Assembly (NCBI RefSeq): GCF_001443045.1 | Contig: NZ_LKPJ01000043.1 | Span: 1-46,462, forward strand | Direction of reading: 5' to 3' | DNA: 46,462 nt | Source of the DNA: Burkholderia ambifaria | GTDB taxonomy: Bacteria > Pseudomonadota > Gammaproteobacteria > Burkholderiales > Burkholderiaceae | Shown here: positions 42,233 through 46,462 of the stretch, piece by piece | How the letters are laid out: every line of letters begins with the position of its first letter | How positions within the stretch are numbered: the first letter of the stretch is position 1 | Translations under genes and position numbers: made by a program | The notes under the pieces: generated by a model | Seen by the model: only the letters and a program-made list of their open reading frames with translations | What the model was told of the DNA's origin: nothing | The model's database searches: none

Positions 42233-43342
42233 ATGTCTGCCCTGTTCGAACCGTTCAAACTCAAGGATGTCACGTTGCGCAACCGCATCGCGGTGCCGCC
42301 GATGTGCCAGTACGTCGCCGAAGACGGCGTCGTCAACGACTGGCATCACGTGCACCTGGGCGGCATCGCGCGCGGCGGCGCGGGCCTCGTGATCGCGGAG
42401 GCGACGGCCGTGTCGCCGGAAGGCCGCATCACGCCGGGTTGCGCCGGGCTGTGGACTGATGCGCAGGCCGAGGCGTTCGCGCCGTCGGTCGCGGCGATCA
42501 AGGCGGCCGGCTCGGTGCCGGGCATCCAGATCGCGCATGCGGGCCGCAAGGCGAGCGCGAACCGTCCGTGGGAGGGCGACGACCACATCGCCGACGGCGA
42601 TCCGCGCGGCTGGCAGACCATTGCCCCGTCGGCGGTGCCGTTCGGCGCGCACCTGCCCAAGACGCCGCGCGCGATGACGCATGACGACATCGCCCGTGTG
42701 CAGGCCGACTTCGTCGCGTCGGCGAAGCGCGCCCGCGATCTCGGTTTCGAATGGCTCGAACTGCACTTCGCGCACGGTTACCTCGGCCAGAGCTTCTTCT
42801 CCGTGCATGCGAACCAGCGCGACGACGCGTACGGCGGTTCGGCGGAAAACCGCGGCCGTTTCCTCGTCGACACGCTGAAGGCCGTCCGCCAGGTCTGGCC
42901 GGAGCACCTGCCGCTGACGGCGCGTCTCGGCGTGATCGAATACGACGGTCGCGATGAAGAAACGCTCGCCGAATCGATCGCGCTCACGCAGCGGATGAAG
43001 CAGGAAGGGCTCGACATGCTGAGCGTGTCGGTCGGTTTCTCGACGCCCGACGCGCGGATTCCGTGGGGCCCGGCGTTCCTTGCACCGGTCGCGGAGCGCG
43101 TGCGCCGCGAGGTTGGCCTGCCGGTGTCGTCCGCCTGGGGGATCGACACGCCGCAACTCGCCGAGCGCGTCGTCGCCGAGCAGCAGCTCGACCTCGTGAT
43201 GGTCGGCCGCGCGCATCTCGCCGATCCGCACTGGCCGTACTACGCGGCCAAGCAGCTCGGCGTCGAGCGTCCGTCGTGGACGCTGCCCGCGCCGTACGCG
43301 CACTGGCTCGAACGCTACCGCGTCGCCGACAAGGTGGCCTGA
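42233..43342 (+). CDS. xenA: Old yellow enzyme family NADH:flavin oxidoreductase, XenA type
   Basis: A 369-residue FMN ene-reductase of the YqjM/XenA class. The start MSALFEPFKLKDVTLRNRIA and VPPMCQY with Cys25 match P. putida XenA closely. Substrate histidines are in LELHFAHGYLGQSFFS (His178, His181), and PAPYAHWLERYR at the end is the subunit-crossing segment. These enzymes reduce electrophilic alkenes, nitro esters and quinones. AGGAG precedes 42233. It pairs with the DJ-1-like gene. Confidence 0.93.
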   Translation: MSALFEPFKLKDVTLRNRIAVPPMCQYVAEDGVVNDWHHVHLGGIARGGAGLVIAEATAVSPEGRITPGCAGLWTDAQAEAFAPSVAAIKAAGSVPGIQIAHAGRKASANRPWEGDDHIADGDPRGWQTIAPSAVPFGAHLPKTPRAMTHDDIARVQADFVASAKRARDLGFEWLELHFAHGYLGQSFFSVHANQRDDAYGGSAENRGRFLVDTLKAVRQVWPEHLPLTARLGVIEYDGRDEETLAESIALTQRMKQEGLDMLSVSVGFSTPDARIPWGPAFLAPVAERVRREVGLPVSSAWGIDTPQLAERVVAEQQLDLVMVGRAHLADPHWPYYAAKQLGVERPSWTLPAPYAHWLERYRVADKVA

Positions 43343-43438
43343 GCCACGCATTGCACCGCGCGGCGGCGCGGCGTTCGCGGCACGCATTTGACGATGCTTG
43401 GCACTGTGTGCGCATGCCGTTGCGGCGCCGATGGATAG

Positions 43439-43486
43439 AATGGCGGTTCGTACAGGCTTCCGGCCTGCGCGAGCCGCCATTTTTTT
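43439..43486 (+). terminator. Long intrinsic terminator immediately before the AI-2E-family gene
   Basis: AATGGCGGTTCG (43439-43450) pairs with CGAGCCGCCATT (43470-43481) with one G:U, and CAGGC/GCCTG (43453-43457, 43463-43467) extends it inward; a run of seven T follows (43480-43486). It ends 18 bp before the next start codon. Confidence 0.85.
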
Positions 43487-43504
43487 CATTTCGACAGAGG
43501 TGCC

Positions 43505-44575
43505 ATGCGCGCACATGTCTCCCCGTCCCAGGATTCCGCCGCGCGGCCGCGCGCGCAGCAGATCGCCCGCGTCGTGCTGTATGCGGCGCTGCTGGTGCTC
43601 GCGCTGTGGGTGATCCGCGACTTCCTTCCCGCCATCGCGTGGGCCTGCGTGATTGCGATTGCGCTGTGGCCGTTGCTGAAACGTTTCGAAGCGGACCGCT
43701 GGTTTCGCGACCGGCCGACCCTGATCGCGACCGTGATTACCGCGGGCGTTTCGCTGCTGGTCGTGCTGCCGGTCGCGCTCGCGCTCGGCCAGGCGATCTC
43801 GCAGGAGCACGACCTGCGCATGTGGCTGCACTCGATCCAGGACAACGGCATTCCGTTGCCGGACGTCGTCAGTCGGCTGCCGTACGGTGCCGCGCAGATC
43901 ACCGATTGGTGGCAAGCCAATCTCGGTCATCCGCTGCATGCGGCTACCGCGATGCACGGTGCGAGCGGCGAGAAGTTCATCGCATTCGGGCGGCAGTTCG
44001 GCTCGAAGCTCGCGCATGCGTTGTTCGAGTTTGGCTTCATGCTGGTCACGCTGTTCGTGATCCTGAGGGCCGGCCACAAGTTGTCGGGCGCGTTGCTGCA
44101 GGGCGCGCGGCGCGCGTTCGGCCGCGGTGGTGCGGATCTGATCGAACGGATGGTCGCGGCCGTGTACGGCACGGTAACGGGACTGGTCGTCGTCGGGTTG
44201 GGCGAGGGCGCCATTCTCGGCGTCGCGTATGCGCTCGCGGGCGTGCCGCACGCGACGCTGCTCGGTCTCGTCACGGCGGTCGCCGCGATGCTACCGTTCT
44301 GCGCGCCGATCGTATTCTGCGGCGCGGCGCTCTGGCTGTTCGTGCAGGGGGCGACCGCGTGGGCCGTCGTGGTGCTGGCGGTCGGCTTCGTGGTCGTGTT
44401 CGTCGCCGAGCATTTCGTGCGGCCGGTGCTGATCGGCAGTTCGACCCGCTTGCCGTTCCTGCTCGTGCTGTTCGGCATTCTGGGCGGTGCCGAGACGTTC
44501 GGGCTGATCGGGTTGTTCGTCGGCCCCGCGCTGATGACGGTGCTGACGATGCTGTGGGCCGAATGGGTCGCATGA
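43505..44575 (+). CDS. AI-2E family transporter (PerM/YdiK-like)
   Basis: A 356-residue polytopic inner-membrane protein. Helices are visible from VVLYAALLVLALWVIRDFLP through TVITAGVSLLVVLPVALALG and the C-terminal cluster ending GLFVGPALMTVLTML. GILGGAETFGLIGLFVGPAL is the family signature. Despite the name, most members have no proven autoinducer role; some export peptides or ions. AGAGG precedes the ATG at 43505. It is probably expressed by read-through of, or initiation near, the terminator directly upstream. Confidence 0.88.
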   Translation: MRAHVSPSQDSAARPRAQQIARVVLYAALLVLALWVIRDFLPAIAWACVIAIALWPLLKRFEADRWFRDRPTLIATVITAGVSLLVVLPVALALGQAISQEHDLRMWLHSIQDNGIPLPDVVSRLPYGAAQITDWWQANLGHPLHAATAMHGASGEKFIAFGRQFGSKLAHALFEFGFMLVTLFVILRAGHKLSGALLQGARRAFGRGGADLIERMVAAVYGTVTGLVVVGLGEGAILGVAYALAGVPHATLLGLVTAVAAMLPFCAPIVFCGAALWLFVQGATAWAVVVLAVGFVVVFVAEHFVRPVLIGSSTRLPFLLVLFGILGGAETFGLIGLFVGPALMTVLTMLWAEWVA

Positions 44576-44774
44576 CGATGACGGCCGTTGCACCGATTCG
44601 GCACATCGGCGCAACGATGCGCACGTGCGCGCGAATCCGCCCGGTAGCCCAACGATTCGTGACGATCGAAATCGGGCGGACCGGCGCGATGCGGCGCATC
44701 GGACACAAGTCTCTACATTTCTTTTCGATCCGGACCCAAAGGTCTAGTAGCATGGGGCTTTCGATCACGCCGGC

Positions 44775-45173
44775 ATGGCGCAGCAGATTTCACCCAGCAT
44801 GCGATTGATTTCGATGTCCCGTCCCGCCGCGACGCTGTCCCTGGCCGCCAGTTGCCTGATGTTGCACGGCTGCGCATGGTTCGACTCGTGGCTGCCGTTC
44901 TCGTATTCGCGCACGCCGCTGGCGAGGGCCGCGTCGCGGCACGGTGCAACCCGTGCCGACGTCGTCCGCGCGGGCGGCAACCCGCGCAGCGTATGGATGG
45001 TCCGCAACGGCAGCGGCGTCTGCTACAACTACTTCATCGAGCACGGCAACGATCACCGGCCTTACTTCGTCGTGTTCGACAAGGCCGGGGTCGTCACGCA
45101 ACACGGCTTCGATACCTGCATGGACGCCGATCGCAAGGGCACGCTCCAGCCGGACAAGGCCGCTTCCCGATAG
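44775..45173 (+). CDS. Small hypothetical lipoprotein
   Basis: A 132-residue product with a lipoprotein signal: SRPAATLSLAASCLMLHGC, Cys33. The mature part has TRADVVRAGGNPRSVWMVRN, reminiscent of the small SmpA/OsmE-type fold in which a short helix precedes a sheet, and a conserved-looking GVCYNYFIEHG. A second ATG at 44799 would give a 25-residue leader and is equally possible; no ribosome site decides it. It is a single gene. Function unknown. Confidence 0.65.
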   Translation: MAQQISPSMRLISMSRPAATLSLAASCLMLHGCAWFDSWLPFSYSRTPLARAASRHGATRADVVRAGGNPRSVWMVRNGSGVCYNYFIEHGNDHRPYFVVFDKAGVVTQHGFDTCMDADRKGTLQPDKAASR

Positions 45174-45205
45174 CACGGCAGGCGCGTCGCCGCGCCTGCC
45201 GTGCT
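45172..45205 (+). terminator. Perfect 15-bp stem-loop overlapping the lipoprotein stop codon
   Basis: AGCACGGCAGGCGCG (45172-45186) pairs perfectly with CGCGCCTGCCGTGCT (45191-45205) around TCGC. It lacks a U-tract. Confidence 0.65.
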
Positions 45206-45228
45206 CGTCATTCGGGCCATCCGCGCCA

Positions 45229-45405
45229 TCAAGCGATCGTATCGAGCACGCCGCCGTCGGCGCACTGCGCGGCGTCCGTCGTCGCCGAAGCCTGCGGCGA
45301 GCACACGTACACCACCAGATTCGCGATTTCCTTCCGCTGCGCCGGCCGCCGGATGATCGACGTCGCGTGCTCGCTGCGCACGAAATCCATCGACGCGTCT
45401 ACAGA
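45229..45405 (-). pseudogene. 3' remnant of a short-chain dehydrogenase gene
   Basis: The minus strand encodes RRPAQRKEIANLVVYVCSPQ followed by ASATTDAAQCADGGVLDTIA and a stop. This is the C-terminal end of a classical SDR (EIANLVVYV, then SPQASAT, then the DGG near the end). Only about 55 residues are recognisable; nothing upstream in any minus frame continues the fold, so the nucleotide-binding and catalytic parts are gone. The break is near 45405. It is unrelated in detail to the intact SDR at 35594. Confidence 0.75.
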
Positions 45406-45427
45406 CTTCGCGTTTGATCCCGCGTGC

Positions 45428-45454
45428 CGCGGCCACCGCTTTGCGGTGGCCGCG
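45428..45454. other. Perfect 12-bp stem-loop in the scar region
   Basis: CGCGGCCACCGC (45428-45439) pairs with GCGGTGGCCGCG (45443-45454) around TTT. It lies between the dehydrogenase remnant and the vgrG remnant, without a U-tract on either strand. It may be an old terminator or a recombination-associated hairpin. The following 150 bp to 45610 show no gene. Confidence 0.6.
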
Positions 45455-45610
45455 ATCATTCTGAAACCTTCTATAACGATTGCCCATATACGTATGACCG
45501 GCTGCTCGCGGACGGCATGGGAGCGTCGCGTCATATCGGCGTCCGGCCCATAGACGTTTCTCTGCCGGTCTGTTTCACTCGCGAACATCCGACGGCACGG
45601 TTTTCCCGAT

Positions 45611-45961
45611 ATGGATGTGCTCGTGAACGCCAAAACTAGTGCGATGGTGACCAGCGGCGGCGCGTCGATGACCATCGAGAACGGCAATGTCGTCTTCAAC
45701 TGTCCGGGTGAATTCCGTATCCGGGCGGCTTCGTTCATGTTCGAAGGGCCCGGCAATACGTCCATCAGCCTGCCGCAACTGCCGGTGAGCGACTACCAGC
45801 CCAGCGACAAAACAGCCACACACGGTAACGATCATGATCATCAGCCCGCCATTTCTGCCCAAAGCCGGTCTCGCGACCCCGACCGGGACGAACCCCGATC
45901 CGATGATGGATGCGGTAGACAAGTTCGAATGCGACCACGGCGTCTATCCGATTGCGTTTGA
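45611..45961 (+). pseudogene. 3' remnant of a T6SS vgrG gene (DUF2345-type end)
   Basis: The frame reads MDVLVNAKTSAMVTSGGASM, then TIENGNVVFNCPGEFRIRAA and SFMFEGPGNTSISLPQLP, the end of the beta-helical DUF2345 extension of VgrG spike proteins. The ATG at 45611 is internal to the normal gene, where this repeat-like DMxVLVNA strand is preceded by hundreds of residues. A stop and unrelated sequence lie just upstream. The last ~40 codons overlap the next gene in another frame and may not be authentic. VgrG tips the T6SS tube and carries effectors. Confidence 0.8.
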
Positions 45962-46462
45962 TCGGCGCTGGCATTGCGGCGTGCATCTTCAGCCCGATAC
46001 GAAGGGCAAGGTGCACGCGATTGCCGACGGCGAGGTCGTTGCCTATCGCGTTTGTCAGCATGGGGTTGACGGCGGCGTGAGCCATACGGGATTTGTGTTG
46101 CTCAAGCATACGACCGAGACTGGAGAAGGCCGCACGCTGACGTTCTATTCGCTGTACATGCATCTGCTGCCGCTGGCCGAGTATCAGCAGCACAGTGCGA
46201 ACGCCAAGGATATGCCCGAGTTCCTGCGCATGCCGACCGGTTCGGTGAACAAGGGGGAGGTGACGCCGGCGGTCTCCGGGGAGGGCAAGAAGGTTCGGCG
46301 CAAGGATGTGTTGGGGTGGCGTGGCGAATATGAGGGTATGCCGCATTTGCATTTCGAGATCTTCATGTTGCCGAAGGATTTCGACGCGTATTTCGGGCGT
46401 ACGCAGCTGGGTAACGGCACGCCCAACCCGCCAACCGGAACGGACTGGTGGGGGCATGCGTA
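45834..46462 (+). CDS. M23-family peptidase, probable VgrG-linked T6SS effector (3' end near window edge)
   Basis: At least 209 residues starting MIISPPFLPKAGLATPTGTN. The LytM/M23 fold is shown by RWHCGVHLQPDTKGKVHAIA, then DGEVVAYR, then YSLYMHLLPL (His110) and MPHLHFEIF (His171, His173), the zinc HxH. The first zinc motif, usually HxGxD, reads H47-CGV-H51. Such enzymes cut peptidoglycan cross-links. It lies directly after a vgrG end and overlaps it by 128 bp in another frame, with no ribosome site, so it may be translationally coupled or once fused. The window ends in TA after codon 209, so a stop may be the next base. Confidence 0.78.
   Translation, partial: MIISPPFLPKAGLATPTGTNPDPMMDAVDKFECDHGVYPIAFDRRWHCGVHLQPDTKGKVHAIADGEVVAYRVCQHGVDGGVSHTGFVLLKHTTETGEGRTLTFYSLYMHLLPLAEYQQHSANAKDMPEFLRMPTGSVNKGEVTPAVSGEGKKVRRKDVLGWRGEYEGMPHLHFEIFMLPKDFDAYFGRTQLGNGTPNPPTGTDWWGHA

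Noticed and set aside
41231..44251. A 1006-codon open frame on the minus strand opposite the DJ-1, xenA and AI-2E genes
   Set aside because: Arg/His/Asp-rich shadow of three well-supported plus-strand genes; no domain or ribosome site.

Overview
The window looks like a chromosomal stretch of a Burkholderia, most likely of the B. cepacia complex. The basis is the very high GC content, the GC-ending codons, two Burkholderia-type general porins, and the mix of transport, sulfur, efflux and type VI secretion genes. I saw no rRNA, tRNA or CRISPR array. The layout is accessory metabolic modules placed side by side, each with its own regulator.

1-6900: the edge of an IS3-family element (5' part of orfA) and a small AT-richer orphan gene. 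These are followed by a porin and an AfuABC/FbpABC-like binding-protein-dependent transporter (solute-binding protein, fused double permease, ATPase). A TctD/TctE-like two-component system (6222-8368) is divergent from the transporter, and the gap between them carries a direct repeat that is a good candidate response-regulator site. A MOSC protein follows.

9399-21758: a large organosulfur locus. One long minus-strand operon encodes an SsuD-like flavin monooxygenase, a class II aldolase, an SsuA-C-B-like transporter, an unusual membrane-anchored c-type cytochrome and a second SsuA-like binding protein. On the other side of the control region are an SfnB/DszC-like monooxygenase, a LysR regulator, a cysteine/thiol dioxygenase and a four-domain rhodanese. 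I infer import of an organosulfur compound, oxidative release of sulfur, and thiol/sulfane handling. The substrate cannot be read from sequence.

21842-27735: a lipoprotein glycerophosphodiesterase, a squalene/phytoene synthase-family enzyme, a second porin with a strong UUCG terminator, and the outer-membrane end of an efflux operon. That operon (tetR, HlyD-type adaptor, ABC ATPase, ABC-2 permease, OprM-like factor) runs 31498 to 26248.

31784-36343: a carboxymuconolactone-decarboxylase-like protein and a cupin, a MocR/PdxR-type regulator, then a LysR regulator and a short-chain dehydrogenase separated by a 37-bp palindrome with 17-bp perfect arms.

36417-40986: a sucrose/levan module of levansucrase (GH68) and levanase (GH32), divergent from a LacI regulator. 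Two CAAACCGGTTTG operators sit in and just after the levansucrase promoter.

40987-43342: an electrophile-response type module (DJ-1/Hsp31-like protein and XenA-like old yellow enzyme). It is preceded by two near-identical TetR-type operators flanking a leader with an intrinsic terminator, but no tetR gene. An AI-2E-family membrane protein and a small lipoprotein follow.

45229-46462: a rearrangement scar, with the 3' stub of a short-chain dehydrogenase gene, the 3' stub of a T6SS vgrG, and an M23 metallopeptidase gene that looks like a VgrG-linked T6SS effector and runs to the window edge.
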